Part shown: piece by piece, positions 34,908-46,019 of the stretch
How positions within the stretch are numbered: the first letter of the stretch is position 1
Layout: each line of letters starts with the position of its first letter
Program-made: the position numbers and the translations under genes
Origin: Calliphora vicina
Taxonomy: Eukaryota; Arthropoda; Insecta; Diptera; Calliphoridae
Reading direction: 5' to 3'
Length of the DNA stretch: 64,000 nucleotides
Assembly: GCF_958450345.1 (NCBI RefSeq)
Contig: NC_088780.1
Location: 32,139,667 to 32,203,666, forward strand
Notes under the pieces: model-generated
The model's database searches: none
What the model was told of the DNA's origin: nothing
The model's input: the letters and a program-made list of their open reading frames with translations, nothing else

Positions 34908-37190
34908 CTAAAATCTCATTTAAATATTTATTTAACATTCTTTAGTGTTTTGATGTTTTCTTAAGAAATCCATATCCCTAAAATATTTGAACTCTAATCT
35001 TAAATATATGAGCACATTTATTTTCCAATATTTATCAATGAAATACTTAGTTTTTCAAATCTTTTACTCTCTCTCCCCTCTACGTAAAATATACAGCAGC
35101 CAAAGACATTTAAATATCATTGTTACTAATTCATAATATTAGGCATGGAGTAGAGGAGGAAGATAAAGTACCACGAAGAGTATTATAAAGCAAGAAAAAG
35201 GTCATACTGGCAGCCACCTTTAACACATAAAACGCGCGCGCCACTAAATATAACACTTCATTTTGTTGTTGTTAGTCTCTCTATAAAGGATGCTTAGGGG
35301 TTAGTAGTTTGAATCTTTGAGTTTAGGTCACCATCACCATCTCCATTGAGTATTTGATTAAGTATGCATTGATGATCTTAAAACGTAACGTATGCCAAGG
35401 GTGGCTGTCATTGTAAATATTTGAATGTATCCCAAATAAAAATTGTTTTCTTTTACACTTCCTTTATTTTAAAAAGAAAAGAAACAAAATTCCATTGTTG
35501 TTGTTGTCTAGACTCTGGATTCTGTACATTCTTAGGGAAATGTAATCTTACGTACACACAATGTTTTCAAAATTCTTTGTTTCTGTGATTTTGAGACGTG
35601 TGTTGCGCACGCGTATTGAATTTTTTCCCTTGATTATTGTTATGATGTGTTTGATTTCTTAGTTTTTGATCCTTGGAGGATTATGATTTGTTAACAGGAA
35701 ATTGTTTTTCTCTTTTTATTATTGATAATAATCTCAGGGTCCACTTTTTGTGTTTAAAGTTCATTTGGATTTTTGGGAAATTTTTGGGGTGTAAGAGATT
35801 TTGGTTTTTGAGGTTTGGTTATGATTATGCATAATTTGATTTATATAAAATTGCATTTGAAATGTTTTATTTTAATATGGGATTTGGGTATGTATTTAAA
35901 TTACATAATTTCTATAAAAAGAAATCGCGCCTTGTCTCATGCCAAATATACCACTCTAACGAGAATTATTGGATGGTTCGTAACTGACAACATGGGAAGG
36001 AAGTTTGTTTCAAATTCAATTCTAAATTTCCAAAGTTTTCACAAGTGGTTTCTCATTATTGCAAAGTACAAAGCAAGCGGACGGTAAAACACTGCTATCT
36101 CCCAAGAATATTGGATCTTTGCTCCGAAACGATCCGAATCACATTCTGCTAAACATTGTCAACACAGCGACAGAGGTATCAACAGCAATATTTCCTAGAA
36201 GAATAACTTGCGACAACAGTAGACCTATTACAATAAAAACGAAACACTCCTCTCCTACCAAATGCAGTGAAAGTAGTTGTAGTAAAATTAGGACCGTGCT
36301 CATTGTTATATGTATCTCTAGCTAAGTTTTCATAAAGGTCTTTATCAGTTTTTGGAAGGCTATTTCCAGTGGTCTCTTATGTTAGGTAAGGTTGGCTATC
36401 TCGGAAAACTGTTCAAGAAGAGACCCTATCACAAAGCCAAATAGAGCACGTTATATTGCTAATACTACGTGGAAATTCAATATCTTATTGGTCAGACTTC
36501 TAATCGGAAAAAACTTTATTTTTCTTGCCAATGAGGGTCAGTGCCATAATAATATTCTACTCTTCCTTCACATCTTTGCAACTTCGACAGAAATCGTTGC
36601 AATCAACACACAGTTCATTAAAAAGTGGACGCATGACGCATGTGATAACTATGAATCAAGGAGATAGTTCATAGTTATCACACACCGTCACCAGCACATA
36701 CGCGTAATTAAAATATTCCAGGTGACTTATAAGCTCATTTATCCTGACTGTTTCCCTTGTACCCCGGAACTATAGGATGCTAAAGCTCAGCAATTTCGTT
36801 AAGAGAAGTGCGGTTGTCAATGGCTATTTTCTTCTACAACACTGTTGTGGGAACTACATTCAATCCCATCCAATTAACAACGTATTTAGTCGCCAGCATA
36901 TCTGCCTAAAAGAAACTACAATGATCCTGGAAGCTTCTTGTTATAAAGTGATTGAGATTCATAGACCACACGATCATGTAAATATCTGTTGTGGAGACTA
37001 CATTCGATCACTGATATTTTGCAACTTCTTAAATTGCCAGCATCTCTGTCTGAAAGAGTCTACAGTGGTCAGATAAGCTTCTTTAACAGAGAGATAGCAA
37101 AGCTTCACAGTACGTTATCGACATATAGACGACGTGCATCACTACGGAGCGGGTATGATCATTATCTATTATCCAATGCGAATTAAAACA
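34908..37190. other. Intergenic or intronic DNA, nothing recognised
   Basis: Contains short open frames without domains. An imperfect duplication of about 170 bp shares 'cagcaatttc/aacttctt', 'GTTGTGG.GACTACATTC' and 'TGCC(T/TG)AAA(A)GA' blocks (36785-36925 and 36965-37080). Confidence 0.35.
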
Positions 37191-37194
37191 TAGT

Positions 37195-38060
37195 CAATAT
37201 TTAGAATATTTTAGCTTCAATCGTACGTCTATATTGAATCATATTTTAACTATGATTTAGCTTCAGTCGTAGGAGTTTATTAAATCATATTTTACCTTTA
37301 GTCGTAAGTTTTCAATAAGACATATTTTAGCTATGATTTAGCTTCAATCGTAGGCCGTTATTCAGTCATATTTTAACTATGATTTAGCTTTAGTCGTATG
37401 TCTATATTCAGTCATAGTTTAGTTATGTTTTAGCTTCAAAATTGGTTTTTTAATCAGTCATAAATCTGTTCAATAGCAGGCTTTATTCAGTCATATTTTT
37501 GTTTATTAAATCGTAGGTTTTTAATCATTCATATTTTATATTTTATTAAGTTTCAACAGTCGGTCATTCATCAGTCTAGCTTTAATCGTAGGTCTTCAAT
37601 AAATCATATTTTTTTTCTATGACTTAGCTTTAATTGTAGGTCGTTAGTCATTCATATTTTAGCGTCAGTCGTAGGTTTACAATCAATAATTTTTTCTTTC
37701 AATTATAGTTTTAATTCAGTCATAATTTAGCTTCAATCAGAGGTCTTTAAACAATAATTTTTAGCATCATTCGTAGGTATTTAATCTGTTTAATATTAGC
37801 ATCAATCTTTCATATATTAGCATAATCAAGCATATTTTAGCATCAATAATCTTTATTCAATAATATTTTGGTCAATCAAATTTTAGCTATGATTTAGCTT
37901 CAATCGTAGATCTTTATTCAATAATATTTTAGATTATCTCTTTATTTTAGCTTTAGTCGTAGATCTGTAATTAGTCATATTTTAGCTTTAGTCTGTACTC
38001 AGTCATATTTTAGCTATGATTTAGTGATATTTTAGCTGCAACAGTAGATATTTATTCATA
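37195..38060. repeat. 46-bp AT-rich tandem array, degenerate
   Basis: The unit is CTTCAATCGTAGGCCGTTAT followed by TCAGTCATATTTTAACTATG and ATTTAG (46 bp), for example 37339-37384. The TTTAGCTATGATTTAGCTTCA and TCGTAGG marks recur throughout, with shorter (about 31 bp) units that lack the middle. Copies diverge strongly toward the right. Confidence 0.85.
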
Positions 38061-39945
38061 TTTTAGTTTCAAGTATAAGAGTTTATATAGTAGCTTCAGT
38101 CCATTTATACGAATTTATCTGATAGCCTTTTACTGTTGTATTAAAATAAATATTTAAACTTTTTAAATAATTTTTTTGAGTTTCTGAATCAGGACCTAAA
38201 TATATTTGATTCATATAAATTTTATCTTTTATTAAGCCTTAAAACTATGTATGTTTAAATTTTTTATAAGTTATCCGGCCTTAGAATTAATATTTTTGTA
38301 TGGAAATCGATATTTTTCTCTATCAATTCAACAAATGTCAAAGTCTCTTTTTACAATTTCATGGCAAAATGTCCTTAATTCCCAGTAATAAAAAAAAAAC
38401 TGAAAGTGATCCTTTTTTTAAGAACATTTCATGCACATCAGGCTTAAAATCAAATGACTCAATACACAAGAAAACAAAATTTGAATCTGAAATGATGATT
38501 AAGCAGGAACAAGGAAAACTACTTTCATGGTCAATTAGTGATTAACAATTAACAAAAATTTAAGACACATAAAAAACAGAGACAAGAAACTGCTGGCAAA
38601 TAGTTTAAAAAGTAATCCTGTCAGCGTGTGATTGGCATACGTAATAAATAGATCGTAAAAATTGTCATTCTTTGAAAACATGACTAAATACAAGAGACAT
38701 TTAAGATTTTAAGGTCATCAAATGAAAATGAAAAAAAGAAATGGTATTACTACTTATAATCATAAAAAAACGAGATTTTAATCTCTAAACCAAAAAAAAA
38801 TCTTGATTAGAAAAATTTAAAAATCGCCAACAATATGAAAATGTCACGCTTATTGAAGAAAAACAATAACAATTGTCATCTGCTGTTGCTGTCGCTTTAT
38901 TGTGGCTACAAGAGGGTCTGACTCACTTACCAATTGACTGACTGGCTATCTGGGTGTATGATGATTTGACAGTTAAACAAAATATCGTTTAGTGAATATG
39001 AGTCATTTGCACTTTTATAAAAATATCTGTATATGTAAGTGATTTTTTCGATTATTTATAAGGATGTACGCACTTTAATAGTGTATGCTTGCAGTATGGA
39101 AAATTGTCAAAAAAAAAAAATAAATTCTGGGTTTGAAAAAATAATAATAATAAAATGAGTAGGAGAGTATTTTATGTAAACACTTATACATACATATGTA
39201 GATATTTATGCACAGACTATAATAGCAAGACACAGTGGGGCTGGTGTAAAAATGTATTTTCTAATTTATAAAAGTTTTATAAAATAAAATTTCTATAAAT
39301 AATTTACAAATTCTTAGTATCCATGACAACGATATAGAAAGTATTGTTCTCTTCCCTCACTCTTCACTACATCCTTGAATTTAATACCTCATAATTACAT
39401 GTGTTATCCCATGAGACAGTATCCAGTTAACTTCGACACTAATAAAGATATTTGACTCTTGGCTGGTGATAATAACCAGGATATTCTTGGTTCAGAAATG
39501 TCAACATCTCAGACTTTCGCCTAGAACACATTTCAGATCCAGGGCACCAAATGCTACTTATGTTGAACTTCGTTAAATTTGGAAGTCGAAACGTATCAAC
39601 TAAGAATCCGGAACTTCAAGATTCTCTGCCTGAAAAACATTGTAGTGAAAATAGCTTTTAAAGTCGTACAACTTGGATTTTTAAAAGGAATATGCATCAC
39701 ATAGAGATGGTCGTACTTGCAAATAGGGTTCACAATTCACACAAAGCCTTCAGTATTTATAATCTGTTGACATGTCCAATTTATAGCAATATATCTCTGG
39801 TGAGACTAGTTAGGCAGACTGAGGCCATTGTAGTAGTTTAAGGTAGGGAACGATCCACCGTCACAGTTTTCATTCATTCAACGACACTTTATTTTCAATT
39901 CCATTTAATATCTACAATAATACAAAGGTATTATTGAATCTTTGT
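38061..39945. other. Intergenic DNA, nothing recognised
   Basis: AT-rich. The part at 39410-39620 (GTATCCAGTTAA, GTTAAATTTGG) faintly resembles 43405-43440, so an old repeat is possible. No gene is supported. Confidence 0.35.
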
Positions 39946-39949
39946 GTTA

Positions 39950-40555
39950 TTAACAAGTAAGAGAGCTATATTCGGCTGTGCCGAATCTTATATACCCTTC
40001 ACCAAATTATACTTCAAAATACAAAATTTTAAATATTATAGGTAAATAAAATTTTTTTTTCAAAGTTGTTTTTTTAATTTTTTGTTAAAAATGTTTTTTT
40101 GTATTGTTATTTTAAATTTAATTTTTTTTTCAATTTTCTTTTTTAAAATTTTTTATTTTTAAATTTAAAAAAAAATTTTCTGTTTTTTAAAATTTTTTCC
40201 AATTAAAATTTTTTTTCTGATTTTGACCCATTGTAGGTCCAACTTACTATGGTCTTATATACGTCGTTTCAAAGGTCTTTGAAATATGGAGCATTAGATA
40301 TCCATATTGTCTATATTAATGACTTAGTAATCCAGATATAGGTCGAAAATCGAAGTTGTCCTCAGCCATTTGTGGACCGATTTTGCTGATTTTAAATAGC
40401 AAACTTCTCGAAAGCATGTCTGACAGAATTATTGAAGATTTGGATCCCAAAGATATCTGGGGTCTTCAGAAAATTGATTTCAACAGACAGACATACAGAC
40501 AGACATGGCTTAATCGACTCCGCTATCTATAAGGATCCAGAATATACATCGATGT
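39950..40555 (+). mobile_element. DINE-1/mini-me-like element
   Basis: It starts AACAAGTAAGAGAGCTATAT, then the TTCGGCTGTGCCGAA palindrome and TATATACCCTTCACC. A 150-bp poly-A/T tract, the CCCATTGTAGGTCC block, AGATATCCATATTGTCTAT, GATTTGGATCCC, a short CAGA run (40481-40503), TGGCTTAATCGACTCCGCTA and GGATCCAGAATATA follow. The 3' end is lost at about 40555. Confidence 0.7.
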
Positions 40556-40634
40556 CTTAATATAAAAAAGGCGTAACTAATTTTTTTTCAAAAATATCAG
40601 CGAAAAAAGGATAAAATTAAAAAACATCATTAAA

Positions 40635-41307
40635 ATAAAACAAGTAAGAGTGCTATATTCGGCTATGCCGAATCTTATATACCCTTCACCTTTGTTGTGG
40701 ATGCATTATTATTATTTATAATTAGTATATAGGTATGTATGTACATTGCCCACTTTCAGCGTACAGCATCCTAAATTTATCAAGAACACAAAAAACAACA
40801 ACAACGCCAAACGAAACAAAACACCAAAAGAAAAAACAAAATACGCAAGGCAATGAAACCAACACACATCCAAACATACGTTTAATTGTATAAAAAACAA
40901 CAACAACGCCAAAAGAAACAAAATACGCAAAGCATGCACATTCAAACAGACGATTTGTTGATTTTTTGTCAAAAAAACCAACACACAACCAAACAAAAGT
41001 TTAGTTGTATAAAAAACAACAACAACGCCAAAAGAAACAAAACACAAAAAAAAAACAAAATACGCTAAGCTTGCCCATCCAACCATACGTTTTGTTGTTT
41101 TTTTGTCAAAGCATGCAATACATTGTGTTTTTTGATGAAATTTTCAGAGGTTGTCTCGGATTTTTGCTCATATCTCCGTTATTTATGGACGGATTTTGCT
41201 GATTTTAAATAGCAAAATTCTCGAAAGTATGTCTGACAGAATTGTTGAAGATTTGGATCCCGGAGATATCTGGGGCCTTCAGAAAATTGATTTCAACAGA
41301 CAGACAG

Positions 41308-41397
<90 letters not shown>

Positions 41398-41540
41398 GGA
41401 CATGGCTTAATCGACTCCGCTATCTATAAGGATCCAGAATATATATACTTTATAGGGTCGGAAATGAAAAATGTAGAAATTACAAACGGAATGACAAACT
41501 TATATATACCCTTCTCACGAAGCTGAAGGGTATAAAAATT
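40635..41540 (+). mobile_element. DINE-1/mini-me-like element with internal tandem repeat and (CAGA)n
   Basis: The start is AACAAGTAAGAGTGCTATAT with TTCGGCTATGCCGAA. The usual middle is replaced by two to three copies of a roughly 105-120-bp AC-rich repeat (AAAAACAACAACAACGCC at about 40790, 40897 and 41013). (CAGA)n occupies 41297-41398, followed by the conserved TGGCTTAATCGACTCCGCTA, AATATATATACTTTATAGGG and GAAATTACAAACGGAATG. The end is TATATATACCCTTCTCACGA, then AAGGGTATAAAAA. GGTGAAGGGTATA near the 3' end is the complement of the 5' TATACCCTTCACC. Confidence 0.75.
41297..41398. repeat. (CAGA)n microsatellite, 102 bp
   Basis: A near-perfect CAGA tetranucleotide run with CGGA variants at both ends, i.e. 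the GTCY type on the other strand. It sits inside the DINE/mini-me-like element. Confidence 0.95.
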
Positions 41541-41729
41541 AAATTTTAAATGAGAAATAAAATGTGATGTCTCTTCTTATTAAAAATTATATTAAACCAT
41601 GATACAACAATTATTGTATCATGCATTAAACCTTTTCTTGTGACTAAAATTTTATAGATTTTATTACGTTTATTCCTCCTCCTGTAAAGTAACAACAAAT
41701 CGAGTTTCGCCTTTTTTATATTAAGCCAT

Positions 41730-41830
41730 CGATATACTTTACAGGGTCGGAAATGAAAAATGTAGAAATTACAAACGGAATGAAAAACTTATATATACCC
41801 TTCTCACGAAGGTGAAGGGTATAAAAATGA
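41730..41830 (+). mobile_element. DINE-1/mini-me-like 3' fragment
   Basis: Only the terminal part is present: ATACTTTACAGGGTCGGAAA, GAAATTACAAACGGAATG and TATACCCTTCTCACGAAGGT, then GAAGGGTATAAAAA. Confidence 0.7.
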
Positions 41831-42089
41831 TGAAATGAACACAGGCAATTTTGACCTGTAAAGAAAACAAGTTTTGTCTTGCAAGAATTTATTCAAGTTC
41901 CCGGAATCTTACCCAATTAGCTCTGTATCACATCCCATAGCGGAAAGGAGAAATCGCGACAACTTTACACGTATTAGGTTAGGTTACATGGGTCGATCGC
42001 AGCGATCTTCCTAATCCAGACGATTTTGTAAATCTTGTGGTCCATGTGAAAACCAACCGGTATTTCTGACAAATTTGACTAGATTCGTC

Positions 42090-42960
42090 AGTGACACATC
42101 TTTGAGACAGTCGGGATCATAAAAGATCACGATACCAAAATATCTTACACTGCGATCCTGTACATCGGGTTCTTCATATAGATGTTGTGCAGTTTCTACT
42201 TCTTTTTCATCTAGAAAACGTCTGCAATACTTGTTTGAGTTGCATTTTAGGTATCAAATATCCAGAATACATTCTCTACTCTGACCTGAGGAGTAGAACC
42301 AATGGAGCTAGTAATTGTATGAAAGAAGTGTCAGAGAAAATTCTCGAACCAATGCTCTATTCCGCCTTTGAATCGTCCATGAAGAATGAGATCACGTCTC
42401 CTCGCAGGATATAAAAGGTACTCAAAAATATCTTACTCTGCGCTCTTGTAAAGCGGGTCCTTTACATAGGTGTTGTGCAGATTTTACCTCCTTTTTGGTG
42501 TAGAAAACTTTTGAAATACACAGAGAAAACAGATTCGTGATACTTGTTACGTGCGTAACCCATTTGAGTTGCATTTTATGTATATATCGAGTGGTTGAAT
42601 ATCCAGAATCCAGTCTTTACTCTGAGCTGAGAAGTAGAACCAATGGAGCTAGTAATTATAAAAAATTGTAAGAGAAAACCCCCGAGCCTGTACACGTGTG
42701 CGCCTTTGTACCGTCCATGAAGAGTGAGATCACGTCTCCCCGAAGGATATGCGGTTCTGTCTTTTTTCGGTATTGCAATCCTAAATGTACTAATGCGTCC
42801 GCTGTCCCAAGATTGGTCTGTCTAATTTTTGTAAGATGGTGCGTGCTGTGACCTATTTAGTTATGATTCAGCCTGTCTAACTCTTTGAGTTAGCAAAGAT
42901 GCACTATCTAGTCTCCTGAGTGGAGTAAAGTCCATGGAACTAGTAATAGCCGGAAAGACA
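42090..42960. repeat. 340-bp imperfect tandem duplication, unclassified element
   Basis: Blocks such as AAATATCTTAC, TGTTGTGCAG, TTTGAGTTGCATTTTA, GTAGAACCAATGGAGCTAGT and GAGATCACGTCTCC occur twice, 340 bp apart (for example 42293 and 42633). A weaker third piece is near 42870-42960. The second copy contains an insertion starting ACACAGAGAAAACAGATTCG (42521), resembling the left end of the MITE at 51915. No coding domain is recognised. Confidence 0.6.
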
Positions 42961-42964
42961 GTCG

Positions 42965-43178
42965 GGGTTGTCATAGAATCCAATCATTGTCGGAATCGGT
43001 TCTGAAATCGATAGAAAAAGTACATTGGTCTCGAGAAATCGAAAGTTATCCGTTTTTAATTCGATCTAGAATTAAATTCTTTACCGATTAAACAAAAAAT
43101 TACATTGGATTTCATAAGTCAAATGTACCTTTTTGTCGTTTTCAAAACCGATTCCGATACTGATTGGATTCTATGACA
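42965..43178. mobile_element. MITE (GGGTTGTCATAGAAT family), copy 2
   Basis: Same termini as 8095-8380: left GGGTTGTCATAGAATCCAAT, right ATTGGATTCTATGACA, with the last bases of the right end changed. It shares the interior blocks AGAATTAAAT, CGATTAAACAAAAAA and ATTTCATAAGTCAAATGTAC. It is 72 bp shorter than copy 1. Confidence 0.85.
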
Positions 43179-43669
43179 GTACCTTCGTTCTCAAAGGAGA
43201 AGTGTAATTCAGTCCCACCTCTCTCCTCCAGAAAAGAGCAACATAGATCATATACCGAAATGAACATCACATGCATTAGGATGCATGCATTTTAGCACTG
43301 AATTCAGCGACGAGCTCCATCAGAAATATTAGAAGAATATAAAGCCGAGCTAATCTGTCTCTATACAATCAGATGTTTAATACTCAAGCCTAATTTCCTT
43401 TAATCGTATCCAGTTAAGCATATTTCGTTAAATGTGTTCTGATGCTACAACACTGTTGGATCTATTGTCTTTTTCAGTATTTGGAATGAAACATTATAAA
43501 ATTGTAGGATTATCAGGGTAAAATTCTTCGCTGGTATAAGAGGTCTTTCGGAATGAAATCAACCTCGCTTTCAGAGTTAAAACTGTCATTACTTATATAG
43601 ACGGTATATACATATGATACTAATGTTTAAGTCAGTCCATGGAAGTCTCTCTATTCCCTGATTGAATTA

Positions 43670-44225
43670 AAACAAGTAAGAGAATTATAATTTAAATTAT
43701 AAAAATCTTCGAATTGTTATTTAAAATTTCTTTTTTTTTTAAATTTAAAATTTTTTTTTTGAAATTTTTATTTTTTTTTGGAAAAAAAAATTCGGTCCAA
43801 CTTACTATGATATTATATACGTCGTTGCAAAGGTCTTTGAAATATCTATCATTAGATATCCATATTGTCTATATTATTGACTTAGTAATCCTGACATATG
43901 TAGGTCATAAATAGGTCAATAATCGAGGCTTTCCTGGTTTTTCCTCATATCTCAGCCATTTGTGGACCGATTTTGTTGATTTTAAATAGGAAACTTCTCG
44001 AAAGTATGTTTGACAAAATTATTGAAGATTTGGATCCCGAAGATATCTGGGGTCTTCAGAAAATTGATTTCAACAGACAGACAGACGGACATGGCTTAAT
44101 CGACTCCGCTATCTATAAGGATCCAAAATATATATACTTTATTGGGTCGGAAAATTATATTGTGGAAATTATAAACAGAATGACAAACTTATATATACCC
44201 TTCTCACGAAGGTGAAGGGTTTAAA
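43670..44225 (+). mobile_element. DINE-1/mini-me-like element
   Basis: It starts AACAAGTAAGAGAATTATAA (the palindrome is lost), then an A/T tract, AGATATCCATATTGTCTAT and GACTTAGTAATCC. GATTTGGATCCCGAAGATAT, a three-unit CAGA run and TGGCTTAATCGACTCCGCTA follow. The 3' end is TATATATACCCTTCTCACGA, then AGGTGAAGGGTTTAAA. Confidence 0.7.
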
Positions 44226-46015
44226 TATGTTGTTCCATTGATATTTGATGTGTCGAGTTTCTATATTGCAGATCTTCAGCTCTTCAGAAAACTCTGGACA
44301 TAAGCAATAATATAAAGCTTCTAATTATTGGAGTGAAATTGTCAAATTCACAATTTCTGAGTATAAATCTTCAAATATCCCAAAGTTAAATGATTTTCCA
44401 ACTGTCCTACTGTGTCAAGGTACGATTACTTGCGTTTTTCGTGTATGTATGCATTTTTTGTTGTTTTAATTTTTGTGTCTAAATAACGGAAGAGAGTTAG
44501 AAAAATAGAAAAAACAAAACAACAAAAAATTACAAATAAATACACTTTTTTTGTGGTTGTTGTATGTAGTTGGCGTAGTAGGATATTAAAGAGGATGCTG
44601 GTTGTTGTTGTTGCTGTGCGATACGAATCGTAGTCGTAACATACGAATGCTGTTCGTGCAATAGTGCAATGACTAAACGAAGTTACTCGTTAAGTAGTAT
44701 TTTGCTAATGTGTTTGTATAGCTGTGGTGTCTGTCTGGCTGGTGGTAGGAGTAAATTTTTTGTTGGTTTGTTTTTACTTTTTCCTTGAATGGGGTTCAAC
44801 ATATTTGATAGTTATTATGTGTGTATTTGTTTATAGTGTATGTATATGTATTTATTGGTTTGTGTTGGTGCATTTCTTGTTGTTGGCGCGTCATTCTGTA
44901 GTGTCAGCTGAATAATTCCGCACACCCGGTGCTTTTTGTTAATTGTATGTATATTTTCATGTTGATAGTTTTTTTTTTGTTGGATACAATAAATACAACC
45001 AAAAGAAAATGTTGGTCAGTTATTAAAAAATTAATGGAATTTGGATGATCGTGTACACAAAAGAGATCATCAATAGATCTTTGGCCCTCAAGGTTGGGAA
45101 TAAAGTTTTAGCAATGAAATTTTTTCGAGTGTATTCCCATTTAAATGCAAAAATTAAACATTGAACTAACTGGTATTTGCGTGTATTTGTTATTCATATT
45201 TATTCATTTTATTCTAGTCGTTGTTGGCGTTGTGATGTCCTGAAATAAACCGGATGGTGTTAAATACACATATTTATATGTATACCGTTGACAAACGCAC
45301 ATTTACTCATGCACACACTTACACATTTACACACACACACAAAAAGTAACAGTTTTTTTTTCGTTGACTCAAAAAATCTATATTAATTTCACTACAACTA
45401 AACACAACCAAAAAAAAAAAAGACTGCAACAAAAAATATCCTGTTTGTAAAGGATATTGGGAAACAAATATATAAAAATAGCATAATATTAATTTTCTAT
45501 ATCTCTGCGTCTAAGTTTTCTATACAGACACGGTTTTTTTTTAAAAATTCTGCATAATCAATTTGATAATATTGGATAAAAATGAGAAAGAAATAAATAT
45601 TTAAAAAGGACAATTTTATGCAGGCTTAATTTTGCAGCATGTTGTGCGAGTATGCATGACGTGGTTTATTTTTATTATAAATTCTCTTGGTCCTGCATGT
45701 TTACTGTCATTTGTTTTTGTTGTTTATTGTTACACATTCATTAATTTTATTATTCTTTGGTTTTTCTAGATTCTTCTTAACGTTTTAATTTGTTTTATTG
45801 TGAAGTGTGAGATATTGAAAATTAATAAAAATGGGAGGACAAATTGTAGGATTTTTTATATTTAAATCATATACATATGAGCCGAGTAGGTTCCACGATC
45901 CAATTCGTTACCGTGCCGTCGTCAAGGAATAATTTTTAGTTTTATTTGTTTCGGTTTCATTAATCGATGATGAGTTTCCTTCCTAGTGCCAGTGAAACTC
46001 AAAGCATGTATAAGA
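44226..46015. other. Intergenic DNA, nothing recognised
   Basis: T/G-rich with (GTT)n at 44604-44616 and (AC)n at 45330-45340. A 63-codon hydrophobic frame at 44724 has no domain and no supporting context. Confidence 0.4.
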
Positions 46016-46019
46016 ATAT

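Noticed and set aside
35815..37186. Series of short plus-strand frames (35815-36087, 36059-36325, 36392-36667, 36777-37076)
   Set aside because: No recognisable motif and no consistent splice junctions; likely remnants of an old repeat.
40712..41086. Hydrophobic 124-codon frame, minus strand, resembling a membrane protein
   Set aside because: It is the complement of an AC-rich tandem repeat, so the hydrophobic residues repeat with the DNA unit.
41151..41526. Frames with repeated Arg-Gln-Thr-Asp or Thr-Asp-Arg-Gln peptide
   Set aside because: Translation of the CAGA microsatellite inside a DINE/mini-me-like element.
44724..44915. 63-codon frame with two membrane-like segments
   Set aside because: Arises from a T/G-rich stretch; no Kozak-like context or splice partner.
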